Of a stretch of 64,000 bases of DNA, positions 43,491 through 54,420 are shown piece by piece. The DNA comes from Adiantum capillus-veneris (lineage: Eukaryota > Streptophyta > Polypodiopsida > Polypodiales > Pteridaceae), in NCBI GenBank assembly GCA_014529385.2, contig CM043971.1:26763769-26827768 (forward strand), read 5' to 3'. The position numbers and the translations under genes were made by a program. Positions within the stretch are counted from its first letter, which is position 1. Each line of letters opens with the position of its first letter. The notes under the pieces are model-generated. The model was not told the origin of the DNA. It saw nothing but the letters and a program-made list of their open reading frames with translations, and did not search any database.

Positions 43491-44311
43491 AGCGGCATGA
43501 CAACGGCAAGTGGAGGGTGTGTGTGGATTACCGTCCACTGAATGAGGCAACAAAAAGGGATCACTTTCCCCTCCCATTTCAGGATGAGATACTAAATGAG
43601 GTAGCTGGTCATGATAAGTACATTATGTGTGATGGATACTTGGGCTACTTTCAAATATGTATTGCATTAGAGGATCAATTGAAAACAACCTTCATCACTC
43701 CGTGGGGTTGTTATGCTTTCAGAGTCATGCCATTTGGCCTGACAAATGCTCTTGCAACTTTCCAACGCTTCATGAACATGGTGTTTCAAGCATTCTTTGG
43801 AAAGTCCATTAGGGTTTTTATTGATAATTTTTGCATTTATATCTCAAAATTGTTGCATCTACAGAGGGTAGAAGAAGGATTGAAGAAGCTCTATGACATG
43901 GGAGGTCAACTCAACCCCGACAAGTGCCACATAGGTGAGAATGAAGTGATCTTGTTTGGTCACAAAGTTTCTTACAAAGGCATCGAGGTGGATCCTTCAA
44001 AGGCAAAGGCTCTTATTGAGTTACCATCACCCAAGAGTCTTAAGGAGGCCAACTCATTCATTCAAAATGTGAAGTATATGTCACCCTTTATTCACTTAGC
44101 CTCGGAGTTACTTCACCCCTTGCAGAAATTGACACAACAAGTCGATTTTGTTTGGTCTGATGAGCTTGAAGAATATTTTTGTAACATGAAAGTCATTGTG
44201 TTAGAACTACCAACATTGTGCCTCTTTGTTGGGAGTACAAATTCTTTGTTAGCTCTAGTGTTGAGAAAGAAACAATTGGTTCTATTTTGCTACAACAAGA
44301 TCCCCCAGTAG
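43460..44311 (+). pseudogene. Element C RT core (catalytic Asp replaced)
   Basis: An open plus-strand frame reads NGKWRVCVDYRPLNEATKRD, YIMCDGYLGYFQI (motif A Asp), TPWGCYAFRVMPFGLTNAL, and VFIDNFCIYISK, where the FIDD of element B has become FIDN, so the second catalytic Asp is lost. It continues QLNPDKCHIGENEVILFGH, SPKSLKEANSFI and HPLQKLTQQVDFVWSDE. The first 40 or so codons lie in the upstream insert. The frame ends by a shift near 44300 inside RNase H. Confidence 0.87.
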
Positions 44312-45425
44312 CACGGTGTTACCCATCGCCTTTGCTAGTAGAGTCATGAATGCTTTGGAGAGAGGCTACACGGAGGCAGAACTCATGATTCTTTCTCTCA
44401 TGATGCTTTCTCTCATGTTTGCAATGAGAAAGTTTAGATCCTACTTGCTACCAAAACCTTTTGTAATTCTCACTGCAAAAAATTTGTTCCCTTGGGTGTC
44501 ATCTAAAATGAATCTTAGTACTAGGATCTCAAAGTGGATTATGGAGTTGCAAGAGTTTCAATAATCTTTCAAGGTAGAAGATAGTGTGCGTGCACAATTG
44601 GTAGGGATTCTCACTTATAGGGTGCATGAAAAGGAGATTAAGGTGCCTGAAGTAAAGACCCTACCATTGCCACCACCAAAAAGTATTCCAAATTCTTTTA
44701 CCTTGTTTTTTGATGGAGCTTTTCGACGAGTCACAGGAAAAGTAGGGGGAGGGCTAGTGTTGCTCAACTCAAGTGGAGAGGTGGTCATGAAAGAGAAGGT
44801 TAATCTACCAGGTTCAACTAGCAATAATGAAGAAGAATAATACACACTACTTCATGGTTTAAAGATGTGCATTGGCCAAGGTATACAACGTCTCATGGTA
44901 AAGGGGGTTGCACTTCTCATTGTGAAGCAGATTTTAGGCATTCTGGCATGCAAGAATGAGAGCTTAAGGACAAAAGTTCATGCCATTCGTAGGTTGTTTA
45001 ATCAGTTTGAAGAAGTGCAACTATATCATATTCCTAGGAAAAAAAATGAAGATGCCAATTTACTTGCACAACAAGCAGTTACATGTGTTGAGAAAGAAGT
45101 GCAAGTCATCATGGTGGCAGTAGATGTCAAGCAACCGAGATACCAGGAATTGGAGTCATTGGCTCCCATAATTGGCTACATTTTGGAGGGAGAGTTTCCA
45201 CAAGACTTCACAAAAGCTCAAAAGAGGAGACTCATGAAGAAGGCAAGTTTATATCTCTTCCTAGAAGGCTCCCTCTATCAAAGAGGGGAGGATCAAGTGT
45301 GCAGAAGAGTACCAACTATCAAGGAAATTCCAACCATTCTAAAAGGTTTGCATGAAGAGGCATGTGGTGGTCATTTTGCCCAAGAAATAACCGTGAAGAA
45401 GATTTTGCTTGCGAGATATGTTTGA
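44312..45425 (+). pseudogene. Element C RNase H, second RNase H and integrase zinc finger
   Basis: RNase H continues at 44316-44564 (FASRVMNALERGYTEAELM, PFVILTAKNLFPW). The second RNase H is at 44690-45100: FTLFFDGAFRRVTGKVGGGL, PGSTSNNEEE with a stop in place of Tyr, LLHGLKMCIGQGIQ and DANLLAQQAV. The integrase zinc-finger region follows to 45425 (LYLFLEGSLYQRGEDQVCRR, EEACGGHFAQEITVKK). Two stops and one frameshift are seen. Element B has the same arrangement on the other strand. Confidence 0.85.
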
Positions 45426-45497
45426 CCAAGCTTGCATGTGGATGTCTAACATTCGTGTAAAATCTATCACAATTTTCAGGTAAATGGAAATAGAAGG

Positions 45498-46075
45498 TTG
45501 GTGCATGGCCCAAGGGAGATAGTTCTTGCAAATGGACCCTTTGAAAAATGGGGCATTGATGCTATGGTTCCTCTTCCTAGAACAAAAAATGGTAGAGTCT
45601 ATATTCTAGTGGCTGTAGATTACATGACTAGGTGGGAAGAGGCTCAAAGTGTGGCAAGGGTAAATGGAAAAACAATGAGCAAGTTTGTCTACACTAATAT
45701 TTGTTGTAGATTTGACACACCGCTGGAGATTTTTTCTGATAATGGTCCAGGGTTCAAAAAGGGTTTACTCACAGAAGTTTGTGAAGAGCTTCACATTCTA
45801 CATCGTCATAGCACACCCTACTACCCATAGTCAAATGGTTTGGTGGAGAAGGCTAATGGTGTCATTGTAGGCATCATTAGAAAGATGGTGCAAAACAAAA
45901 CAAATTTATGGGATGACTTCTTGGATGGTGCCTTGTGGGCATATTGGACCACACATAGGGAGGCAACATAGTTCACACCATTTCACTTGGTGTATGGTCA
46001 AGAGGCTTTGCAGCCTATTGAGCTCAACATCCCAACAATACGGCTTCATGGCAGAGGTGCACAAGATGACCTTTT
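45498..46075 (+). pseudogene. Element C integrase core, truncated
   Basis: The plus strand reads GPFEKWGIDAMVPLPRTKNG, VAVDYMTRWEEAQ, IFSDNGPGFKKG and, after a stop in STPYYP-, SNGLVEKANGVIVGI. The DDE triad (Asp in GIDAM, Asp in FSDNG, Glu in LVEKAN) is preserved although the frame is broken at 45829. FTPFHLVYGQEALQPIELN near 45970-46030 marks the end of the core. Similarity stops at about 46075. Confidence 0.87.
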
Positions 46076-46561
46076 CACCAATACCTCTCTTTCATTTTAG
46101 TAAAGTTGGGCCCATACACCTCTATGTCCAACATAAAGACTCTCGTGAAATATTTCATAAGCTCATTTTGTGCATCCTTATCATTCACAAGTCTCAATGG
46201 CATTCCATTTCTTTGTTTTGGATGCTTCAATAAGTACACAACTAGCTCAGAACTCTGTACCATCTCCACTTCGGGCACTCAATGAAGCTCCATCTCTTTT
46301 ACATATCCACAAAGATACTTTGTTACATCTTTACCTCTAAATTGGTCCATTTTCTTCACTACATATTGAAGAACTTTGGTTGATGAAAGCTTCCCCCCTT
46401 TCCACAGCTTGATGCTACAGCATAAACATTGCAAAATCTTGAAACATTTTCATTGTGACTAGATCAAATCGAACCCCCTGTTGATCTTGTTCCTCCATAG
46501 CTTTAAATCTTTAATTTGATACCTTCAATGAAGCTTTTGAACCCTCACCCTAGCCTACTTT
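46075..46561 (-). pseudogene. 5' gag leader of another minus-strand gypsy element (D)
   Basis: The minus strand has a short gag-like start (EGIKFKDLKLWRNKINRGFDL, MKMFQDFAMFML) followed by PEVEMVQSSELVVYLLKHPK and YGPNFTKMKERYW. It sits directly downstream of a primer-site-like sequence, where gag is expected. It is cut at 46075 by the end of element C. The gag identity is weak. Confidence 0.4.
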
Positions 46562-46579
46562 CATGTCGGGCTCACCAAA
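46562..46579 (-). promoter_or_regulatory. Candidate primer binding site of element D
   Basis: The minus strand reads TTGGTGAGCCCGACATG just after TTCTTGACA. TGGTGAGCCCGAC-like sequences act as tRNA primer sites in plant gypsy elements. It predicts that an LTR lies at higher coordinates. Confidence 0.5.
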
Positions 46580-46583
46580 AATT

Positions 46584-46770
46584 TGTCAAGAAGTACGTAG
46601 TGGCGACTAGGAAAGCGTCTGCCCTCTAATTGTGAGGATTTGTTAGCAAAATCAAGCAAGGCGTAGATGATTTGAACCTAAAAACACACCTTAAAATAAC
46701 AAAACTCTAGCCATGAAAGCTCCACTTTGAAAATGAACCAAGATTAACACAAAACTCTCTTGTGTGTGAA
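46584..46770 (-). repeat. LTR end of element D (partial)
   Basis: The minus strand ends ...GACTAGG...TTGACA before the primer site. Words such as GCTTGATTTTGCTA and CTCTAGCCATGAAAG-type sequence recur in the opposite orientation at 51600-51800, so the LTR family is present twice. The upper boundary is not defined. Confidence 0.45.
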
Positions 46771-47370
46771 GATTAGGTGTACCCTCGCTCCCAATTGCAC
46801 AGATGCAGTGCTCAGTCCACCTGTTAAAAAACCTAAATCTACGCTTTGATTCTTCATCGTGATCATTTCATGGAAGCTTCAATACTTCATTGGAGAAGCC
46901 CAAGTAGTTATTTGAGGAGGGGAAACCCTAATTGGAGGCCTCACAGCCTCAACCATGTCGTGGAAGCAGCACAGGACTAAACTAGCACCCTCTAATGGAA
47001 TGGATGTATCACTTCATTGATGCTACTTAGACTGCCAGAGTTCAAATTTGGTGAGAGATCATACATTTTCCTCCATGACATTCAAAGTATATTTTCTTTA
47101 AAATGGAGTACCTCAAACTCTACTTTGAAAAGGCATAAAAGTATAGAGAGACACTCCCAAATGAGGCTACCTTCCAAGCTATCAAAATAAACTTCAAGTC
47201 ATCAACCAGTAATCAAGAAGTGGAGGACTGATTTATGCATCCCACACAAGGGTCCACGAAGTCAGTGGACCTATGGAAGGATGACTTATATATGCAAGAT
47301 GAGAGCTATGTGGTAGGCCACCCCCCTCCCCCCAAATCTCATTATCACTATCTTTCTCTAACTCATCCTT
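46771..47370. other. Non-coding; no gene seen
   Basis: Probably the remainder of the element D LTR and unrelated sequence. A TATA-like CTTATATATGCAAG at about 47286 lies 85 bases before the open frame at 47371. Confidence 0.35.
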
Positions 47371-47766
47371 TTGTGTACGTCATGGATTACTGAAAAGGAT
47401 GACTTCCTTCATCATCAAACAAGAGAGTATCATGGAAGGGATGCAACACTAGGACAATACCTTGCCAGAGTCTATGAGGTACCCAGTCTAGTCTTTCACA
47501 ATGGAATGTCCCAAGAGGGAAGTACTGCAATGTTTGCCCTCAAGATGCTCTCACGCTTCCTATGTGGACCAATGCTACCACAAAATGCAGACAAAGTTAT
47601 CCTCATCAACAAAGGTTTTGCTATAGAATGTTTTGGATATTGTCCGGGGTACATTGGTGGTCGTGCAGCTTATTATTACATATACATAGCAATGGCACTC
47701 ACTTTAGGGAAACAAAACCCAAATGAACTCTTAGATTATGGCAAAAATTTAATGATCCAATACTAG
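47371..47766 (+). CDS. Unrecognised 131-codon open frame
   Basis: The plus-strand frame reads REYHGRDATLGQYLARVYEV, MFALKMLSRFLCGPMLPQNA, KVILINKGFAIECFGYCPGY and LGKQNPNELLDYGKNLMIQY, then a stop. Composition is that of a globular protein with no repeats. I do not recognise a family; it could be an exon or captured fragment of a host gene. No flanking transposon feature is clear. The ATG at 47371 is a guess, since the frame may begin at a splice acceptor. Confidence 0.4.
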   Translation: MCTSWITEKDDFLHHQTREYHGRDATLGQYLARVYEVPSLVFHNGMSQEGSTAMFALKMLSRFLCGPMLPQNADKVILINKGFAIECFGYCPGYIGGRAAYYYIYIAMALTLGKQNPNELLDYGKNLMIQY

Positions 47767-48007
47767 GGTAATGTGCCAAAAGATATCCACTATTTGTCAT
47801 CAAGTTGAGAGACTTGTGACTTGTACTATATCTATTATATCATTAGGCATCTCTTGTACATGTTGTGAACTAAAATCAAATTCTCTTGATCCACCTATGG
47901 TTAATATATTGCATTTTCTCTCTCCACGTTCTTTGGCCTTCACGAACACTAGAGTTTTTGAATGCCTCTACTCATTTCCTTTAATTTTGTTGTAAATTCC
48001 TAATTTC

Positions 48008-48300
48008 TTATGTTACAACAGTCCAATACATGTTTTTGTTGCAGTCGGTGAAGGATTTTGCGATAAAACCATTAAACAACTCTTTCAAATTGTTTGCCTT
48101 ATCTCGAGAGCCACCATGTTGTGTGTGTCTAAAATATGCATTCTTGGCCATGTAATGAGACTTTTCCAAGCCTTGGGTGTTCCACATACCTGGGTTTCCA
48201 TACTTTTGAATGAAGTATGGTAAGTGATTGAAAATGATGTGATGCAATTAGAACAAGCTGTCATGAATTGTAAACAACCTTTTAGTCCTTTTCATTTAAA
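48008..48300 (-). pseudogene. Unrecognised conserved-looking fragment
   Basis: Minus-strand residues RLFTIHDSLF, a stop, LHHIIFNHLPYFIQKYGNPG, NTQGLEKSHYMAKNAYFRH, TQHGGSRDKANNLKELFNGF. The pattern "HLPYFIQKYGN... QGLEKSHY... HGG" looks like the C-terminal part of a eukaryotic transposase or of a multi-copy plant protein of unknown function, but I cannot name it. One in-frame stop suggests decay. Confidence 0.4.
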
Positions 48301-48750
48301 AGGGTGCTTTCACAATACCATGTAATGAGTAATTTGAGTTTCAGACCATGCAATCTTAAATGCTTTCTTAGAGCTAAAGGTTCTCCTTAAACTTGTTTAG
48401 ATCATTTTGTGTCCACTCATCTTTGTCACACATTTGAAATAGCACATCGATGGAACACCACACTTCACCCTTGGCATTGCGAGTTGTGGGTTCCTGGTCC
48501 TTCACTGTCATACGCAATTTTTTCCATTGCTGAAACTCAATTTGGTGACATAAGTAGATTGATATATCCTTCTACGCTTGGTTAGCTTCTTATCTTTCAC
48601 ACTTGGTTTTGCTTCTTATCTTTCACAACTTTATCATTCCTTCAATATATGGTTTTCAAGGTACATTTTTATCATTGGTTGACCTTTTCTCGTCCCACTG
48701 GATTTTCACATTGCCCCCATGGAGACCCTCAAGCCTGAGAGGATGCAACT
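48301..48750. other. Non-coding; probable leader of a minus-strand copia
   Basis: No gene. The part next to 48750 follows the copia primer site on the minus strand and would be the leader of that element, which is truncated here. Confidence 0.4.
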
Positions 48751-48751
48751 T

Positions 48752-48763
48752 GCTCTAATACCA
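48752..48763 (-). promoter_or_regulatory. Copia primer binding site (TGGTATTAGAGC)
   Basis: It differs by one base from TGGTATCAGAGC and lies 2 bases inside the LTR end, marking the LTR at 48766 as a 5' LTR of a minus-strand element. Confidence 0.75.
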
Positions 48764-48765
48764 AT

Positions 48766-48999
48766 TTTTGGAAATAGGGTTCCAAGAAAACACACAGCTT
48801 GGAGAAGATGAAGGAATCTAAAGGCACACAACAGAGAATACTATTACTTAGCATGTAGTGGTACGATAATTTAGCCCTTGAGTGATGGGTGCATATACAA
48901 TGCACGAGTGAAAAACCTAGTAGTGAGTGAAAAAATGCCATAGCGGTCCTAAGTGATGTGTGTGGTCACACACATCACTACCACATATCTATGGTAACA
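48766..48999 (-). repeat. Copia 5' LTR without the rest of the element
   Basis: It matches the LTRs at 17691-17916, 57857-58083 and 62813-63040 (minus-strand start TGTTACCATAGATATGTGG) but is more diverged, with extra bases. Gag and pol do not follow, so the body has been lost. Confidence 0.85.
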
Positions 49000-49212
49000 A
49001 TGTCAAGTTTGGAAGATTTGTGACAAATCAAATTTTTTGTCAACTTACGACCAATCAAATTTTCAAAATCGCGGGCAATCAACAACCGAATGTCCAAATG
49101 ACAAGCCGTTTGAGCCACAGGTGATGCCATTTGCAATTAGCAAGAAAGGTAAATATGCACTTGGGATTTTGGGTAAGTCGAAATCATGCCTCGTTTGCAC
49201 TTGTTGAGCTGG

Positions 49213-49259
<47 letters not shown>

Positions 49260-52200
49260 CTTGTTTGTGACCTACAATGAGCTACCACATTTTTGCCTGC
49301 TATATAGACATTCAAGGCCACCATAGGACACATGATTCAGTAGGCATTCTCATCTAACATCCCTTGACAAATACATGTTGGTGATACTACATTAAAAACA
49401 CCAGATTAATTGTATTAATCAAATCAAGGTCGAGGATTTAGCAAAGTGTCAGTGGTCATTAGGGGGCAAACCAAGTCCAACTCCCAAAAGTTTTTTCGAG
49501 TGAACTCTCCAAGACAAAATGATTCCAGCCATCTGATCACAATCAGGATTGGGGTGGAAAATGGATCACTATCCATTTTCCCCACCTCAAAACCAACAAA
49601 AAAATCGTCTTGTGAATGCTTTCAACAGCATCTTTCCACTACTGCAATCACAGATTTGAAATGTTGCCAGACACAGACATGGATCGCGATCCATGTCCTC
49701 CACCATGCCCGAACAGTGCCAAAACTCACCTATAGTTGGATCAGTGTATGAGGAACCCACCCCTCAAATTTTAGCAAAAGTACAGTCCTCACATTTTGGG
49801 TTGAAACTTGGTGGGCATGGTCCTAGAGCCTACCATAGCACACTACTCGAATATTTTCAAATTTGAATCTATATTTACTTAGTTTATGAAAATTTCCAAT
49901 TTATGGCCCATGTGTTTCAACTTTGACTATATATTTTTTTGGATCCCACTTTGATTGATTCTTATGGCTATTGGGTATTTGTGTTTGCTGATTTGATGAT
50001 TGGAGACTAACTATCACCCCCATGTCTACTTGTCTACCATTTTTCATTGCCATTTGACTCTGATTGGTCCTCCTACTCTTGTTGGCAAGATTTTCACTTT
50101 TTGGTCCTCCTGCTCTTGTTGGCAAGATTTTCACTTTTTGCAAGCATTTTTTTGGCTTCTCTTTGACCTTTAAAGCATACCATAAGCTCACTTTCTACCT
50201 TATAGCTTTGCTACCTCATAACCCTCACCTTGGCAATTTCAACAGTTTGATTTGCCAAACTCTTGAAAGTCAGACAATTTTGCACCATTTCTTTCATTAC
50301 TTGATGACTATTACATTTGCACACACTTTGGACACTGAGTTGGCCAACTCTGTTATTGGGGTACATGGATTGCAATCCATGTTTTGGGCCTAAATTCTAC
50401 CAAACTTGAGGGGAACTATCTAGACATGTACCCTAAGACCTTCGTCATAAACTTTTGTTGTTTGGATCAACTTTTTCCAATCATGGGTCAAAATGACCAT
50501 TTATAGATTAAAATATGAAGAAATTAGGGTTTTTGGGTCTAGATGCTTCTATGCCCAAATGAACTCATGCTTGGCTCTAAAAATTCCCTCTCTACTTAGG
50601 CAATGACGAAACCGTCGTTGACGTGGAAGTTTGAGCTTTTTTGAGCTATTTTTGAACATTTTTAGCCCAAAAATGCCCCTTTTTGTCCGTAAAAAACCCA
50701 AACGAGCTTGGAAAAATCCCTAAATTTGTGACAAAATCCCATTGAGCTCAAATTTCATGTTGAACCTCATTTTTCCACTTGGTAAGCACTTTGGACACGT
50801 CTTTTACGCCTCCGCACGGAACCTGCTATTTTTGGCCAAGATCACCCGCATTGAACTTTCTAGCCAAAACGAGCGTGTCACTTCGAAACACTTGATATTT
50901 GTACATTTCTAGAACAAAACAAGTATATATTTATGTGAAAAATCATGCCATAGTGCCATGTATAGGGCCTCGCCAACCCAACAAGATATGTACACGACTG
51001 CAATCATGACATCTACTTTCGCATATATCACATTATGTACATTATAGCATTCGGTCCCACATAACAAAAGCATTGAGGGTGAGGTGGATATTTCAGTTTC
51101 ACATTATGAACGTACAACGGCACGACACCATATAATCCAAGTAACGTTTAATTTGAGTTTGTAAAAAAAAAACACTTAAGTGTCCTATTTTGGTACCATA
51201 TTGTTGTTATGAGAATGTTTTTGGATTTTTCCTAGCTTGTTTGGCTTTTCTACAGCCAAAATGGCTCATTTTTAGGCTAAAAATGATTGTAAATGTGAAA
51301 AAATATCTCGTTTGGAAAAAAAAAAGCTCAAAATGCCACATCACTCAATACTGACATGACTCTAAGAAAAACGAAAGCTTTTTTAAAGAGGAATATCAAC
51401 AGTTTAAGCCTCTTTGAAAAGGAATACATAGTCTTCTTTTGTAGTGTGCTGATATAGTGACACACTATTCTTGCCTCGTATTTGAGTGTGTGGGGGTTGT
51501 CTATTCAATTGCTAAAGCTTCCATTAATGGCCTTCACGCAATAGGGAAAGAGAAAGTAGTGTTTATGATTAGACGAACATACACACAATAATTTTAAGTT
51601 ATTCTTGGTTATTTTTTAGCCTCAAGATTTCATGGCTAGAGTTTTGTTCTTTTTTATTTTGTTTTTTTCTTAAAAGGTTCCAAGATTCGCTTGATTTTGC
51701 TATGAACCCTCACAGTCAATTAATAACTTTTTTTATTATGTCTTTTTGTGAAAGGTTCCAAGATTCGCTTAATTTTGCTATGAACGCTCATAGTCAAGAA
51801 GCAAATTAAAAAGATTGGCTAGAAATATTTTAGATCCTATTGATCTCAGTCATGCTCATTCCATAGTTACCATGCTTGAAGGTTACTTTAATGAAAGTCT
51901 TGTAATTGTAAATGTTCGTTCTGGAGACTAAGATTGAGTGCTCTTCCACCTAGCTATTGCTGATTCAAGGCCAAGCATGACACTCATCACACCAAGTTGG
52001 CATATGCAGCCCTAACAATGGCTACAAAATACTAGTTTGTTGGCATCGCAAGCTCACAAAATAACCGATTCACATAATGTGAATAACAATCGATGAAAAT
52101 AATGAATTCTTTTCCCATGGATGTATGGATGTGATTGTTTACCTTGCATTTGTTTAAAGTCCTATATGTGGAGAAACTCATTGAGCAAAAAAAAGTATCT

Positions 52201-52500
52201 AAGAGACATAAATGTTTAAAAAATATTTACTTCTTCAACTCTTGGCTTTCTATAACAAGTCTTAGTGAAGATACACATGATCGGAGGCAAACAAGCCTGA
52301 GAGGATTGGTTTAGAACAATACAAAACATCTTGTAATAAGTAAAGCCTAAGAGTAGTAATGGTTTCTCTGCCAAGCAGATAACTTGTAATCCTTTGACCT
52401 TCAAGAATCGGTCTGAGCTCGAGGTTGGTGTAAAAAACAAGTCTTAGTGAAGATGGTAGATAGGCATACATTTGACCTTAGCATGTGAAGTGTTGAAATC
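49000..52500. other. Non-coding stretch with small repeats
   Basis: No gene. Contents: a (GA)n tract at 49215-49257; a 37-bp tandem pair at 50064-50100 and 50101-50137 (TTGGTCCTCCT(A/G)CTCTTG); a 78-bp tandem pair at 51673-51750 and 51751-51800 (AAAGGTTCCAAGATTCGCTT), which is also LTR-related to 46600-46740 in inverted orientation; and AACAAGTCTTAGTGAAGAT repeated at 52255 and 52438. Confidence 0.6.
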
Positions 52501-52859
52501 GCCCTTTTCTTTCTTCAGTTTTAGAATGCCAACGTGACTCTCTACTAAAAATTGTGAGTGTCTCCTACAATTTTTTTTGAAGGGATTGATTTTTCATTGT
52601 TTTGCCCTTGATTTTACGCCGAATGTTTTTTTTTTCAAAACTCACAATTGTGAGTGATTGTATTAGAAAAGGGTTTCGAGTAAGAACATTGGGCATATGA
52701 GTTTGAGGTGGATATGCCCAATGTTTTTAATCGAAACCCTTTCCAGGAAAGGCAACTAATTGTCAGAATTGTTCAGGTTAGTCATGAAAGTAGTATTGAT
52801 AGCCTTGAACTGTCGATAAAGAGCCTGCCGGCTAAACAAGGTAAGAAATGCATCACACA

Positions 52860-53217
52860 CAAGAGCTATGGTGAGGAAACATGCATAACATAACATTTAG
52901 CACCGTCACATGTTGAAGTGCTACTCTCTTCCCCTACCTTGACTTCCTTATCATTCAAGTAGCCTGCTAGGCTTGAGAAGATATATGAGCCCGTAAGGAA
53001 GCATGTGTTGGTGAGTACAAAATTCATCCCAAAGTGCTTCAACCCATAAAACTCAAAGACGATGGGTATGGTAGGCGTGACAAGAGAACCCTGGCAAAAT
53101 TGTAGTACCAGTGATCCAACATAGAGGGAAGTTTTAGACCCAGTTGACACCCACCAAAACCTCAAAATCATTGGAACTTTTGTTAGTCCCTCAAAATCGG
53201 CATCCCCACGGCCCTGT
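52860..53217 (-). pseudogene. Exon of an NFD4-like (nodulin-like) MFS transporter
   Basis: The minus-strand peptide contains SLYVGSLVLQFCQGS, FEFYGLKHFGMNFVL, GSYIFSSLAGYLNDKE and CDGAKCY. This is the arrangement of the C-terminal half of plant nodulin-like/NFD4 membrane transporters (typical pattern SLYVGS... E-x-FGLKHFG... GSY-x-x-S... GY-x-YD-x-E ... G-x-x-CF). Directly upstream is TTTTTTTACAG, a good splice acceptor, so the piece begins with an exon boundary at about 53217. Neighbouring exons are not seen, and residues usually conserved in the family differ, so a captured or decayed copy is more likely than a live gene. Confidence 0.58.
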
Positions 53218-53514
53218 AAAAAAACACCAACCACTTAATAGCATAGAGAATCTTCCTCCCAATACTACATCCTTATTCTCCACATGACTAGTATTCAAAA
53301 TATGCTTAAAAGATTGCAATTCCGGGGCTCCTTTGTAAGCAATGCATTCTTTCTTGCAATCGTTTAGTATATGGTAATGTTACTCTTTCTTGTAATATGA
53401 ATGAAGGGAATCCATGCATTAGTAGAAGAATGGAGCAAAGTTATCCATAACTAGTAAAACGGCGCCGCCTCTGGCCTCTGGCGGCGGCATGGTCCGTCTT
53501 ACCCTCAAACCCTT

Positions 53515-53515
<1 letters not shown>

Positions 53516-53547
<32 letters not shown>

Positions 53548-53678
53548 GTGTGTGTGTGCATTGTTCCTCAGTCAGCCCCTCAGTTGCACGAAGCTTACAC
53601 CTTTGCCTTGTTGCCAAAGGTTGCAATAGCCTTCGAAGTTTTATGACTCTTAATCCTGCATGCACACTTAGAGACACC

Positions 53679-53723
<45 letters not shown>
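53516..53723. repeat. (CT)n(TG)n and (GA)n microsatellites
   Basis: CT with TG at about 53516-53558, GA at about 53681-53723. Confidence 0.9.
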
Positions 53724-53724
<1 letters not shown>

Positions 53725-53854
53725 ACATAAGAAGAAGAAGTCGTTCAAGCCGCATGAGTTGGAGAAATCCAAGAGCTGGGAGCTTGCATCCCTCACGCTG
53801 TGACCCAAGACATGCAATCCTCCAACCCTCATGTATTACCGTTGTCAGCATCCA

Positions 53855-54066
53855 CGAAAGGGTATACATACAACCCACCTACCTCATTAAGCTTCCACGC
53901 AAGCCAATCCCCGCCATCAGCTCCAATGGGTCGATTTGAAACTGTTCAACTTGGGAAGGGGGGATAGAGAGAGAAAGTTATTAACAAAGTCCCTAAATGA
54001 CTCGTAAGGTCTCTCTATCTCTGTCTCTGTCTCTCTCTCTCTCTAATATGAAAACACATCATACAT

Positions 54067-54114
<48 letters not shown>

Positions 54115-54329
54115 ATATGAAAACGCATCATACATGACGTAACGTGAGCTCTATCTGCAGGAGAGGATTGAGCATCCAAGAAAGGGTATATGTACTGCCT
54201 GCCTGCCTCATTAAGCTTCCTCGCAAGCCAATCTCCGCCATCAGCTCCAATGGGTTGATTTGAAACAGTTCAGCTTGGGGAGGGGGGATAGAGAGAGAGT
54301 TACTAACGAAGTCCCTAACTGGTAAGGCC

Positions 54330-54371
<42 letters not shown>

Positions 54372-54420
54372 AAATATGAAAACGCATCATACGCGACTTT
54401 GTAACGCGAGCTCTACCTGT
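53855..54420. repeat. Tandem duplication of about 320 bp with CT tracts
   Basis: GAAAGGGTATA, ATTAAGCTTCC(A/T)CGCAAGCCAAT, GCCATCAGCTCCAATGGGT and GGGGGGATAGAGAGAG occur in order at 53855-53985 and again at 54176-54300, each followed by a CT tract (54068-54113 and 54331-54368) and AATATGAAAACGCATCATAC. Confidence 0.85.

Larger units (their letters stand above)
36836..46075 (+). mobile_element. Gypsy element C with dual RNase H, interrupted and 3' truncated
   Basis: The order on the plus strand is LTR, gag with zinc knuckle, protease, RT, RNase H, a second (archaeal-type position) RNase H, integrase. An extra RNase H between the ordinary RNase H and integrase is known from the Tat/Ogre branch of plant Ty3/gypsy. 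RT is split by a 2.2-kb insert (41312-43490). The integrase end is cut at about 46075, where a minus-strand element begins, so the 3' LTR is lost. It is in opposite orientation to its close relative B. Confidence 0.83.

Noticed and set aside
52216-52471. Possible copia gag fragment on the minus strand
   Set aside because: Only isolated words resemble copia; no zinc knuckle or adjoining protease is present.
53441-53878. 145-codon minus-strand protein
   Set aside because: A third of it is Ser-Leu or Arg-Glu from microsatellites; the rest has no recognisable domain.
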